In this document: positions 27,909 to 41,200 of the stretch, piece by piece
Layout: every line of letters starts with the position of its first letter
Position numbering within the stretch: the stretch's first letter is position 1
DNA from: Crambe crambe
Lineage: Eukaryota > Porifera > Demospongiae > Poecilosclerida > Crambeidae
DNA: 64,000 nucleotides
Assembly: GCA_963924555.1 (NCBI GenBank)
Contig: OZ004595.1
Coordinates: forward strand, 5,698,599 to 5,762,598
Direction of reading: 5' to 3'
Notes under the pieces: model-generated
What the model was told of the DNA's origin: nothing
Database searches by the model: none
The model's input: the letters and a program-made list of their open reading frames with translations, nothing else
Position numbers and translations under genes: made by a program

Positions 27909-30900
27909 GAACACATGATCCTAGGTAGAAATTGAACATTATGTAGGGATAATCAAAATTAGCCACTTCTCAATAGGCTTAGCTTGCAATTGTCCCTAAT
28001 GGTTGGAGAGCTATAGCTAGTATGACTGTCAACACTATTTTCCATTTAATTTCAGACTTTCACAAGTAGCCAAGATGTTCTTCGATACCTTGTGGGTCCA
28101 TTTGCTGAATGTCAGAGGTAAGCCAAGCCAAGCACAGGTAACAAAAACATTTGAGTGGTTAGGTTGACAGATGGAGTATAGGACCAAGGAAATGAGATAT
28201 GCTTGAAAAGCTTATACTTATTCAGGGCTTATTAACCATAAAATCATTGTTGGTCAGATCACTTACAACAGTTAAAACTCTTGCAGGTTATCCAACCAAG
28301 ACATGACCCTCATAATGGAAAAGGTAATTATTATTAATTGAACACAAGATGTCCAAGTTAACGATCTTGTTGATCCTTCTAGCTAATGTATCCGTACACA
28401 ACCTCATGTTCTTAGTAGTCTGAATATTTTTTGATTGGACCCCTTACAGATTGCTAAAGTATTACTGCTACGCACAGGAGATCTAGTAAGCAATCCTTTG
28501 CTGTGAAATTTCTCAATGTGGACATCTTATTAGGGAGCAGAAATGATCTTTACTTATTTTGGGGGTGAATTAAAACAAGCACAAAATCCATTTCAGCACT
28601 ATTAAAGGAGTCCACACTGAGTTGGTCACTAAGTTTGCATTGTTCTACTGTAGTCTCCCAGAATCTATGAAGCTTCCATGGACTTACTCACTGAGCTGAT
28701 GAGACATGATAGAATCCAAGTGAGTTACACCTAATTGTTGATGGCCGTGTTTATAAATCATGCAATGGTTGTTAATTACAGGGGTTAACTTTTTTTGGTC
28801 CAATGCTGGTAGAGCCTTATGGGACTAAGGTACACGCATATGTCTTTGTGTATGTATGTATGTATGTATGTATGTATGTATGTATGTATGTATGTATGTA
28901 TGTATGTATGTATGTATGTATGTATGTATGTGTGTGTGTGTGTGTTTAGCTGACTATGTCACCCATGTATCCCTTCAACCTCCTGATTTTCCTAGGTATC
29001 CCTTCCCCTCCTAAGTACCTTCCTCTGCTTCCTCCCCTCCCCCTCCCCCCCCCCCCCCCCCCCCCCCCCCCTCAGGACCTTTAATAGCAACCCTCTCTTA
29101 ACTCCTCCCTTAATTGTCCCTTCCCTCAGGGTCCTCCTTCATGGCGCCTCATCAGAGGGAGAATAGTCTTACTGGAGAGACTGATGGAGAAGCCAGGAAT
29201 GGCATCCAGTGGTCTTAATATCAGGAAAATAATGAAGGCAAGTACCAATTTTAAATGCTAGAGTACGGGTTAAAGTTGGTAATGGTTGTCACATTGATAT
29301 CCACACTTGACTGCAGTTCCTCATGCACTATTTGGACCATAACATGAGTGAAGTCAGAGATGCAGCCATTAGAGTGACCATGCTTCTCTACCGTATTGTA
29401 AGAACCATAACACTTTTGGTTTCATCTGGTCAGGGTTCATTATTTTATATTTAGAATGGTACTGAAGTGAGGTCATTGATGCCCGTGCCTGACGACACTG
29501 CATCTCGCAAGAAAACTCTCTGGAGGATGATTTACGAAGGCTTTGATAAGATTGATGGCATCCCAACTCGTGCAGAGAGAGAAGTGAGTCCCATAAAACT
29601 GTTATCCCAAATTGTTCCTCCATTTCATGTAGTCAGGGACAACATGCTATTTATTTTCATATGATTTGTGTGTATAAGAAGGTTTCCTCCAGGAAAAGTT
29701 TACACTCATTATTGTTATTATTATATTTTCCTTCTGGTTCCATAATCATAGGCAGTGACCAAAGCTGCTCAGAATGCTAAGAATGAAGAGGTACAGTAGT
29801 TTGAGAAGTTCAAAGTTCAACCTCGTGGACAATGAATCTTGTTATCTCTGACACTTTATGCAGATCCTGAGGCTGCAGAAGGAGGTTGAACAGTTACGGA
29901 GCATGGCAGGCAAAGGAGAAACCGTAAGAAATGGTTACCATATTGATATTGTATACAGCAGAACCTCCGATTAAGGAGACTCCAAAAGAGGACAAACCTC
30001 CCAACAAATGATTATCTAAAAGTACCTTTGAATATACACTCTATACAAAATACAGGATAAGCCTGGGTCCCTGTGTATTCAGGTCACCTTTTTGGGTACA
30101 TGTACTACCATTGAGTACTGTACGTATGTTAGAACTTCAAGGCTTATAGAGTCTTTTAGAAAATATCTCTCCATTATCTTGTTGCAGCTTGATCCTAGTG
30201 CTCTAGTTAAGGAAGAAGAAGAAGATACCCTTGATGAAGGTGGGGGCGTAGATAAAGAGAGGAAGTTAAAAGAACAAGAGACGCTTCCCTCGAAGGATAC
30301 TACTGCTGATGCTTTGAATGCTGTAGGAAGTGGTGACACTATAGATAAGTACGTGGGTTGGTTGGAGTAGGCACTTGTAGGCCATCATCGTCTATTGTTT
30401 TTTTTCTTACCCTTTCTCCATATATGTTCAATACTCTTATTTGTGACAGGATGTGTGTTTTTTGTGGTAAGAAGAGTGATGAGTTGAAGTCGAGTGAAGC
30501 TATGGAGGGACACTACCTGAAAGAGTGTCCAATGCTCCAGTCCTGTTCACATTGTCATCAGGTGTGTATGTATGTATGTATGTATGTAATCACCAAACAC
30601 ATATACACATCAGGTACATAGTGATATATTATGTCCCAGTCCTGTTTACAATGTATTTAGGCACTGAATGCTCTTTGAGACCATGCAGGGAACATTCTGG
30701 GATGATTAGGCTGGTGTAGAATTTCGTAGAAGTTTTATCAAACTTACATAGGGTGGTGGTCCTGGAAGAGGTGCTGTTATGACATGCCTTAATTGTGAGC
30801 CACTAGGGGGTCGAATGCTCACCACAATACTCTGCATTGAGGTGGTCTCTCATTACAGGGTGGTCTGATGGACAGGTTTCACTGTTAGTTAGGTTAATAG

Positions 30901-32966
30901 TCGGTCAGTCACTGGAAGGTTTTCTATAGCAGTTTGAAGAAGCCTTCGTCCAGCTGTGGCTACTATACTACTAACACACACTATCAATATTTACTGCTAG
31001 GTTATATATGAATCTACCTGTAATATTACATAGTGTGTTTATTGGGTTGTGGTTGAATCTACTGCCTATGGGAAATTGTTGTTGGAGCGGTGGTTTTCCA
31101 CCTTAGATCCAAGGTGTGGCTTTTGAGTGGTTTCTATCACTTTTGATGTTTAGAGATAATGCTTCTCTTTGACCACAAGTCAACATAATATATGAATCTC
31201 TTGTATGCAAAGTGCCAAGTGTCCTTGTTAGAGAGCTGTCTTCAGAGAATAGTCAGGTATCAATCAACCAAAGTGTTGGCCTGGGAAGAACTGTTTTATT
31301 GTTCCTGGATCCCTTCGGACTATACAATTGGTTCTCAGATTAAGTTCCATGCTGTTATGGGATTGTTATTACTGCATTTAACTTAAGAATTCACTTTTGA
31401 GGGTGCTAGCATAGTTATTGTTCCTGTCATATGTTCATTGACGTTAGACCGCTGCACAGTGGGGAAATCATGTGGTTTTGCCAAAGTTTAAGTCACAGAA
31501 CCCATGAAAAAATTTTATGTGGAAATCCTGTATTATTATCTCACCAAATTTCAGTCTAGTAGTGTGAAAGAAGAAGAAGTTTACCTTTTTATTGTTCCAA
31601 TGATAGGTGATAGAGATTGCTGGTTTGACCAAACACTGGCTGACGGAGTGTGAAGCAAAGGATAAGTTCCAGGAATGTCCTCTGTGCAAAGAGGCGGTAA
31701 AGAAGAGCGCTTTCGATTCTCACATAGAGGAGGGGAACTGTCAAGGAGGGGGAGGGGCAGCATTGGAACACGGAGGGACCATGGGAGAGTCCAATAGATG
31801 TCCCCTGTGTCATTCCAACATCCCAGCAGGAGATGAGGTTCAAATTAGCAAGACAGTAGATATACGCTATAGAGTAGATACTAGAGAATATCCTAGCTCT
31901 CCCAGTAGAAGATGTCCAGGCTGGTTTTCAGTTTTAGAAGAGATCCTGTGTATCCAGCATGCTCTGTAATAGATTATACTGGATGACTATGTACAAGCAG
32001 AATGCAGAAGAGAATTAGAATTTTACTCTGTGCACTTTGACCAGGTCACTGAAATCACTCATCAAATGAGGACGCTTCTCTGGACGTCAAGATGCCTTTT
32101 CTAGTTCCCAAAGTGTCCTATTTTGAGAGGTTTCACTGTAGAGGATATCCTATTAGTGTACCAGACTAGATTACTAGAGGAGTAATATAGCACAGATCAG
32201 AACAAGATTTATATAAGTTGCACTTCATTTACTTCTCCATGATAAAAACATTTTTACATGTCGGTGAGGAACTTTATAACTCATGGTCTCTTACTTGAAT
32301 ATACCGTATACCACATTAGATCCCTTAGCTGTCGCCATTAATGGTAGTACATAATGGAGCACATTGTCTTAGTAATTTAGCTAGTTATCTATCAAAGCTT
32401 GTGGCTAAGTCATGCTTTCATTTCTTGGAGATCAAAGTAGCAGAAACCAAAGGCTGGTTTGTGTGCTATATCATCTCTTTCAACTGTAAATCTAGTTCTG
32501 TTGGTGTTATATGAGTGGAGAGACTTCCTCCAACACTTTAGAGACAGGTATAATTTACTTAGCCACCTCTTTGGAGTCAGCTGACTTGCACTGGATCATA
32601 TAACACTTCTGCATGCCGATCATTCTGACATTGCCATGGTTATTTTTATATCAAGCTCAAGCTCACAATAAATTGCATGAAAGTTATTCCCATGGGAAAT
32701 ACTAAAGGTCAAGAGGGCTATTAATTAAGGACCAACTTCAGCGAACTAAATAACTTCATCTTATAAAATTCCAAGTTTTACATACTCCAGAAATGATTTA
32801 TTTATTTTTATTCTTGCAGAGTTGGCGTGCTCATCTAATGGGTCCCAGCGACAATAAGGGAATGTGTCCCAAGAGAAGAAAAGTGCCCAGGGCGAGATCC
32901 CCACCACCTCGGGGCGTGGGGGGTGGAGCTAAACAGAGAACAGAACTGCAAAAGAAGAAAGAATGA
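24868..32966 (+). CDS. CEP104: CEP104, ciliary-tip / centrosomal TOG-domain protein
   Basis: 27 exons: 24868-24942, 25022-25059, 25325-25538, 25662-25760, 25847-25960, 26027-26112, 26249-26297, 26359-26419, 26484-26623, 26743-26959, 27031-27199, 27379-27568, 27674-27841, 28056-28117, 28287-28323, 28450-28485, 28654-28719, 28782-28829, 29130-29237, 29317-29397, 29455-29583, 29752-29790, 29864-29923, 30188-30348, 30450-30561, 31607-31837, 32820-32966. About 978 residues. N-terminal jelly roll (1-180, with FSRLGYVSLSSNE), SPLDDLSF, coiled coil (230-300), low-complexity linker (300-480), helical TOG repeats (485-730), coiled coil, acidic stretch, then zinc fingers (816-950; MCVFCGKKS, CSHCHQ, CPLCKE, CPLCHSN, SWRAHLMGP). 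CEP104 binds tubulin and EB1 and regulates axoneme ends. Intron 19 has a GC donor. The exon 26 donor at 31838 (GTTCAA) is weak; GTAGAT at 31857 is an alternative. No SxIP motif is seen near the C-terminus. Confidence 0.92.
27857..27908. repeat. (GTT)n microsatellite in CEP104 intron 13
   Basis: Seventeen or so uninterrupted TTG units just after the exon 13 donor. The poly-Gln frame on the other strand is not coding. Confidence 0.95.
28849..28946. repeat. (TATG)n then (TG)n microsatellite in CEP104 intron 18
   Basis: About 20 TATG units followed by a short TG run, 20 bp after the exon 18 donor. Confidence 0.95.
29045..29071. repeat. Poly-C run in CEP104 intron 18
   Basis: About 27 consecutive C within a C/T-rich tract before exon 19. 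Length may be unreliable in an assembly. Confidence 0.9.
29956..30100. mobile_element. CAGTGGAACC MITE, degenerate copy in CEP104 intron 23
   Basis: Starts CAGCAGAACCTCCGATTAAG and contains GAGGACAAACCTCCCAACAAA and TATACACTCTATACAAAATA; ends near CTGGGTCCCTGTGTATTCAG. The right terminal repeat is eroded. Confidence 0.65.
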
Positions 32967-33551
32967 GAAAGAATGTCTAGCTACAAATCATTTTTTATTA
33001 CCCGATACTTGATTGTATTCATGAGGCCTGAAGCCAATTATTGTTGTTGTATGACACGCCCACTTTCAGTTACCGCCAGATTGTCAACCCTAAAAAAAGT
33101 AAGCATCATCAAAGCGGTTGCCACGATCTGCTACCGATCGCTCAAAGCGAGTATTTCGCTCGATTCAGTTTGTGTCCAGCTGTATTCTAGCCACAATTCA
33201 GTCCTTGAATCTTATGCTTGATTGAGCCCAAGGTGAGAAACTAATAACTAGTTAAAGAGAATGGCGTGTATGTATATGCTTTCGAAGTAAGTATAGTCTA
33301 GGAACAATTTGCTTTGTCTCGGGAAAGATGGCCTCTTTTTTTTTTAAATTTCTTTGCATGTTTCCCAGTTTTACACTTGCAGCTGTATCATAGTTTATAG
33401 CTAACTAGGTTTAACTTGCAAGCTATCACTGTATCAGGTATAGTGACTTGCATTGCCCAGCTTGCAGGAGACTCCCTGTTGGGTATTTTATTTCTTATGG
33501 CATTTTAACTAGCTATTGCTAAAGGAATTTTTTTAATAGTTGAACATCATC
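32967..33551 (+). other. CEP104 3' flank and likely 5' UTR of the downstream GPCR gene
   Basis: A good donor (CCCAAG|GTGAGA, exon end 33232) and a good acceptor (TTTTTTTAATAG, exon start 33540) bracket a 307-bp intron directly before the GPCR start, so the GPCR transcript probably has a non-coding first exon ending at 33232. A short frame at 32973-33221 is unsupported. Confidence 0.5.
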
Positions 33552-36500
33552 ATGAACGAGTTGGAACTTCCCAGCTGGTGCACCCAATTTGCAAACTGTA
33601 GCTTAAATCAGTCTGCCCGTTCTGAGTATCTCAGTTTGGCTCATATGAATGGTAGCTGTGATGATATCTGCATGAATGGAGGCATAGCAGATGCCTGTGG
33701 TGGTCCAGACAACACACGAGGGGTCACGATAGCTTTGGTATTCCTGCTCTCACTCATCGGGAACACGTGCACCATTGCTCTCCTCAGTCAGTTCAAAGTA
33801 CACAAGATTCCCGATATACTTGTGATCGGACTAGCATTGACTGATCTGTTGACCACTCTTATCCCCATATTGATGTCGACTTATGCCTATTTCGCTGGGA
33901 AATCGTTCATCCAAGGTTGCTTTTTATGCATCTTCTTCGGATCGCTTGCTCAATTTACTCGTTACTCCTCGGCTTTGATCGTCACGTTGGTCTCCTTGGA
34001 GAGATACTTCGCTGTGAATCGTCCATTCATCTACCGGAAATATGCCACCATCAAGCGTTTCATCGTCATCCTCATCATATGCTGGATAGCAGCTTTGATC
34101 CTTGCCATCGCTCCAGTTTTCGGCAATAACACACCAATATCCAGCCATGGGGGTTATTGTCTGTTTGATCTCACTACTCCTTACGCCATTGCTATCCTGA
34201 TTTACTCTGGCGTACAGTACGTCACTGTCTTTACCTGCTTCATCTTGGTCACGGCGAACCTCATCAAGGTGTATCGTAGGAGAAAGAAGTTAAAGGTCCA
34301 GGGGGAGTACAACAGTCGATCGAGGGCCCAGGATAGGGAACAGGGGGTTACTTTCACAAAGCCAAATCTCACGTCCAGGTATGTCTGTGTGTACATGTAA
34401 GGAACATTAATGGGATTAAATTATCTCTGCAATTTGTAATAGTCCTGTTAGCACTTGTGCTGATAATGCCAAATAGAAAAAATAGAGGTATGGTCTCTAA
34501 GTATCCTCTTCATAAAAAGAGATAGTTTTCACTACATTATTCCTCTGCATTATTATCTATTGCATAAAATAGAGGCCAATGTAGAGGTGGTGCTCTTAGT
34601 ATTCTAGAATTCCATGTATAGTAAAACTGTTTATTATTGTTCAGAGAACTAATGCTATCAAAGGGAGCCTAGTTGGCTTTAAGTTATCGATGAATGTTTA
34701 TCTTCCTTTGGTGTAAGGTTGTAGTTTATCTTTAAGTGTTATGGCTTCATGATGTGATGTGATGTACATACATGAGAGCATCAGGTCATGTGATGCTCTG
34801 AGGACGTTAGGCACAGTGCTCTGGGGGTGTGACATGATGCAAAAACACTTGCTAAGTGCATATCATATCGCTTCCTCCTTTTCCCTACTTCCTTGTCCTA
34901 GCCCTCTAGCTCTAGCCCTAGCCCTAGCCCATCTCCCTCAGTAATTTCAGTCACACTTCAGTACAACAATCCTTTAATTAATTAAAGACTTATCAAGACT
35001 TGCCGACTTCAGTAGAGAGCAATTAAAACATGCCACTTCAGTAGAGGGTGATTAAGACTTTTTGCACACTTCATTTAACACATATTAACACTTTTTCCTC
35101 TGCCTTATAAGTGCTTCCTTTGATTTCATTGGAGTTTTTCCAGTGGGGTTGCTACGTGACTTGATCCTAGGATAGAAAGGGAAGGATCTTGTCTCTCTCA
35201 CACTTGACATGCCTCTTAATTGAATATTGATAAGGACATGGAGGTTATAATGCAGCTGTTTGAGTTTCAAGCTTAGCTATGACTACACTGGTCACCAAGG
35301 AAGTTTCAGTATCATAAAGCAGTGAATGTCAAAGACTAAATGTTGACATTTCTGGATCTGTAAGTCTGGAACAAGCAGCTGTCTGTATCATTTGCTACCA
35401 GATGCTGGAATTTTTTTTCTAGAATTGTTTCCAAGTTCTAATCAACCAAAGTAGTGTCTGCAAAGCAATTCTCTGGCAGACGGAAATTTCCCCCTTTCCA
35501 AATAAACCCTGCCATCTGGTTGACCAGACTTTGTTCCTTCACTTGACAGGTTTGAAGTGTATTATTAACCTTTGGGGTCTTATTGAGCAACTTTTTCCAA
35601 GAAGCTTTAGTTCCCTTTTATTCGTCCAAGTCTTTTATTGGTGTGTCCTGGAGGCTTTTATTGGGCTCTTTATTGTGTCCTGAAAGCATTCATTGGTGTG
35701 TCCTGGAGGCTTTTATTGGTATGTCTTGCAGGCTCTTTATTGTGTCCTGAAGGTATTTATTGGTTGGTTGTCCTGGAGGCTTTTATTGGTATGTCTTGGA
35801 GGCTTTTTATTGTGTCCTGAAGGTGTGTCCTGGAGGTGTTATCAATGTGTCCTGGACATTGCTACATATGCTGTATATCACTTGTTGTTGTTGTTATCAT
35901 GTTTAACTTGTGCCTGGAGGGGGAATATTGATTTTTTCACACATGGTAATTACAATTATTTCGTGGGGGTGGTGGGAGGGGGGGGGGGGGGGATTACTAA
36001 TTAAAGCTCTATAACCTCTCTGTTTGACTTACCTTATGGCTTAATTACCTTGAAGCGTCACCTCACACAAAAAGCACTAGATATTTCAACCACAGCACCT
36101 TCAAGTGGTTTATTATCTCATTAGCAGTCCTAACCAAGGTAACCTTATTGTTTATCTTACAGGACACGAGAGTTTTGACTTGGTGCATACAAGGAACTGA
36201 TATGGTGTGGTTGCTTGCCACTAGCAACTAGACCCTAGAGTAGCCACATTTTAAGTAAGACCTGAAATCACAATATCTGCCACATTTGGTCATGAATGGG
36301 TATTGACAAAAGCCTTTATGAAGATATTCTCACGATAGCATCTACACATTGTGACTACACTAACCACTTGTTTCTGCATGAAATGGTAGTAAGGGGGACA
36401 TAGAGTCACTACTTCTACTATTCTGAGGGGGAGGAGTGCATAACATTTAAGATGCTTTCAGCTCTCATATTATGACTCTCCCCTCAATCAATGCATCCTA

Positions 36501-38150
36501 ATTGCAAGGGCAACCTCATATATTTATATTGGAGCTTTGAGACTGCTGTGATATTTGCCCTTCAGATCACCGTACTTTCAGTGGAGCATTTGCTTCAGCA
36601 TGAGATTCTGAAATGCGGGTTAGTTGAAATGGAGTAACAAACAGTTAGTAGAGGCGCTTTGAAGTTCAAAGTGTTCCTCAAAAATGGATGAGCAGTTACA
36701 AACTGGTACATGAGAATTTGATGAGTAAATTAATCACGACACACACGAAAATTAGCAAGGTCATTATCATCACTGATAATGAAAGACTTCCCCCCACCTT
36801 CAACTACAGATATTAGGGTTCCCTGATTGCAGGGGCAGCCTCATAGTACTATATGTATCGTATCATAGCAACCACAATGACCTTGAACCTTCCTTAGCAA
36901 CCACAATGACCTTCAGTACATGGTATGAAGTGATACAGCTTCAGTCTTACATGGAAGCTTTGAAAATTAAAAATATATGATTGAATTGGCGTCAGCAATA
37001 TATATAGGCATGTTTACCATGATACCCTGAAATGTCTGTTAATTTCCCCAGGCATTCTTTATAAGCACATTTACTGACCTGTGTCTGCTAATTTCCTAAC
37101 ATGTATATGCACATTTACTATGATATCCTGACCTATTTCCTAACTTGCATAATATTGTGTACATTTACTATGGTATCCTGACATGTGTCTACCAATTTCC
37201 TAACTTGTATGTGTCTGAAATGATGGTCAGTGATGACTTTTTTTCCATGAAATTTGGTGGTTAGATATGAAGCCATCTTGAAAAAGACCCCTGATATCAA
37301 TATTTTCCTTCCACAGAATCAGTGATTTAGGAAAGTCGATCAAGAAAGCAGCTCCCATTATCACAGAGAAGTTCCAGCTGGGGGTGGAGGCCCAGTTCGC
37401 TCGTATGTTGTTTGCTGTGGTCGCTCTCTTCTACATTACCTGGACTACCATTGTGGTAAGCTCTTATCATGGGGTCACTTGGGAACAATAAGTGCTACTG
37501 GGACATGGTGGAGTGGGTTTAACAGAGAGGTGGTCTCATTACAGGGTGGTCTGATTGGACGGGTTACATGGTGGAGTGGCCTTGATAGAGAATATCATTA
37601 CAGGGTGGTCTGATTAGACAGGTTCCCAGCTGACAACCAGTGTTAGTGGGTGTGGTTCTTCTTAAGCAGTCGGTGTTATCCTTTAAGGGATATAGGCATA
37701 ATGGCACACTGGGTCCTCAAAGAGATAAACATGTCATTTGATGGTACATATACCTATAAATAGAATTAGGGCCAGGCCCTTAGAATTTGTAAGAGCAGAG
37801 TGGGTGTGGTTCTTCTTAAACAGTCGGTGTTATCCTTTAAGGGATATAGGCATAATGGCACACTGGGTCCTCAAAGATATAAACATGTCATTCGATGGTA
37901 CATATACCTATAAATAGAATTAGGGCCAGGCCCTTAGAATTTGTAAGAGCAGCTGCAACCTTATTGTAAAGCATGTGGACCTTATAGCTGACCAGGTCTT
38001 TAGCAGGACCTTGAAAAAAAAAATGTTGTGTTGTTTGCTCAACTGTTTTGAAAACCAGAAATGCTCGCATCTGCTGATACTCAGTGCAGGAATTCTTAAA
38101 GAGTATATTTTATTGTTTTTATAAGTATTTATTTTGGCCATGGGGCCAGT

Positions 38151-38224
<74 letters not shown>

Positions 38225-41200
38225 ATTCCCTCAATCAACTGGAATCTGGGTCATGAATCTCCCTAGCCAGTTACACCTTTGCTGGGTTCAAGAGGTGAAT
38301 ATCCTCCTCCCTTTTGCTTATAAGGAAGAAGACATCAGTAGATTGACCCTATGAATGCTGCTACTTGTGTTGATGGATAAACTAGTGGCCTGAAAGTTTA
38401 TCAGCAAACATGCATACACACATACATAACATCCTGTTTTGTTTCTGTTTGATAGCTGCCGTTAAATGGTCACACTTGCCCCTTAGAGCAGCAAAGTCTC
38501 ATAGTAAAGCTCCCAGTATAGCATATGGTATGAACCACCGCACACACTACACACACTGGACTGTTCCACGCTGCTCACTCACGTCTCTCATTTAAACACT
38601 TATGTCTCTTATTATCTCCTTCCCTACTGAAACTCCTGGAGCACACCTCACACACCACATCCCTGACTACCACCGAGGCCCGAGTTACCTGAGTCTCCCT
38701 ACAGCTCTCCAAACCAGCACAATACAGTGACCTCCATCCTGCTATAGACTTCCATACATACATACATACACAATAATTATTGTTGGTATGTTCTTTAACA
38801 CAAACACCTGTCAATCTTCCTATGGTATGCATTGCCAATGGAGATACTGTTTTGGCTGCCAGTACAACCTCTGAGTTGACCATAGTTCAGCTGATATCTC
38901 CTGTACTATCCCCCTTTATGGGATGGCCCATCACAGTTTGGAAAGTCCAGGCTAGAAGCACCATAAACTTGATATCACTATGGGAGTTGCTGTTACAGCT
39001 GTAGCTGGATCTGGGGGTGGGGGTTCTATCCACTTCTATTGAATAAAGTTCCTCTTGTTTTTGGTGGTGGTTTGTTTGAAGTGAGTCAATCATGAGTGAG
39101 TGGTCATGCCTGTGAGTGTAGTGGTCAGGAGATTAATACCACATCAGTTTGCCCTACCATATCTAGACTAGAATGGATAAACCCCTGCTTTCTCTCTGTC
39201 CTAATTACTAAAAAAAAAAAGAAGAAGATATCACTCTACTGGTCAATTCCTCTTGCTCATAGACAGATCACTCCCTTCCTTGGAGGAAGCAGCTACCCCA
39301 CCAGTATTCACATTTAGGAGGCCAAGAGAATATCATTATTGACTCTTCTCTCTCTCTTTTCTCCTCCAGGTTGTTATAATCATTGCACAGATAAGGGGCT
39401 CAGAGAAGGACTTGGAAGAAGCTCTATTTTGGGGAATTCGTTTCTCAATTATTGCCACAGCTGTCAATCCCGTCCTGTATGGGTTACTAGCCCGACAGTA
39501 TCGGCTGGCTTACGTCTATGTCCTTCGTCTCTGGTTCAGCAAGTGCTGTTACTGCATCTCTCCTCCACTCAAAGATGTCTTTTGTAAGTATAGGAGTTAA
39601 CAACAACAACAACAATAACAATAACAACGATGCCTCAAATTTTAAGCTCAAAATTGGTGGGTATAAGCTACAGGAGCTCACTGCCTTCCTTATATGGACT
39701 TAATAAACCCAATACTCCGTTACTATGGGTACTATTGTATTGTTTGCCAATCTCCTGTATCTGTGATGGTAGAATGTATCTTTAGTGATTCAGAACAGTA
39801 ACACAATGGCTTGTTGAGTCCTTCATTATTATGATCTCATCTCCCAGTCTCTCGGGTGAGCTGTGGGGCAGCCCCTATCAATATTACGTATGTAGTTGCC
39901 TTATTAGACGAGGGAGTTGTCCAGCATTGATTACTGGTTGGCAGCATTAAAATGAAGGGTTGGGGGTGCATAAAAGTCTTTTCTCTGCCAAAGGAGGTAC
40001 TTCTGGATCCCTTCCATCAACATTGACATTATCATTTCCTTACCAACTCTTCCATCACTCAACAGGGCAAGTCTTGTTTAGTGATAGCAGACAATCACTT
40101 TTGCCATCAACAAAATTGCTAAATGGTCCAACTTATCGACCTTTGCTTTGATTTCCATGAGCTTAAAAAAGACAAGTAATTCTTCAGGGAGCAGCCCCCA
40201 GTACTTGAGAGCAGTATCATCATCTGATTCTGTATTGAGGATGCCCCTACCCTTAATGAGACGATAATTGAGGACACCCCTGTGGTTCTGACGAATCTAT
40301 GTTGTGGAAAGAAAATTAGTCTGACAATTTTTTGAGCTGACCAAAGGAACATGTAGCGAGATAGAAGAGTGGGATATCGGTGTTTGTACTGACAATTTGT
40401 CACTGGACTGGAAAGAGACAGGGGAAGAAGACACATTTCTTGGAGAATTTTTTCCCATCTCTTTGATTTTGTCAAAACATTTAATCAATACAAATTATAA
40501 TCTGTTGTAGAGCCATCTCATGCCAGTTTTTCTTTTTCTTTTATGCAGCTGCTGCTCGGAATGCTGGAGGGGATGTGTATGAGAACAAGAGCCTAAAAAA
40601 CTCCAGATATGGCACTCAACGTTCCATAGGGAGTCAATCAGGTTAGTCGGAGGACGAAGGAGGCAGAGAGGGAGGGAGGGGAGAAGGGGGAATGAGAGGA
40701 GAGGGGAGGGTGGGTGGGTGGGTGGGAAGGGGGAAGAGTATTTGTTAGAGAACCTTATGTATAACTTTGATACCAATGACAGTGTTTGACCCCTCACGAT
40801 ATTTCCAGAAAGATGCAAGGGAGGTGAAGGACAACCCTAATGAAGCGGGGGTAACCCTTAATACTACATAGTGTCGGTGTCAGTGAGACTTGGATATCAA
40901 TTGTCTTTCGTTGTGTGTGCATTAGACTGGTCCAGGAACTCGGCAGGAGTGCTTCTCACTCACACCACACAGATACATGCCAACATTGCCCTTCCCCCCA
41001 AACTCCAGATCATCCAGGAGGACATCTCCTTCGAGCCCAATGAGTCCTCCATCGCTGCCGAGTTCTCCACCCATGTCCCCTCGGCAGGGGAACTCTCCTC
41101 CTCTGTCATCATCCCATTCCAAGCCAGGGACCACAATGACTCCAGCACTGTTGATCTTCAGGTGAGGGTGAGGGAATGGGGAGGGATGTGATGTGGTGGG

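Noticed and set aside
33540-33551. TTG at 33540 as start of the GPCR
   Set aside because: It directly follows a strong splice acceptor; the ATG at 33552 is the first true start codon.
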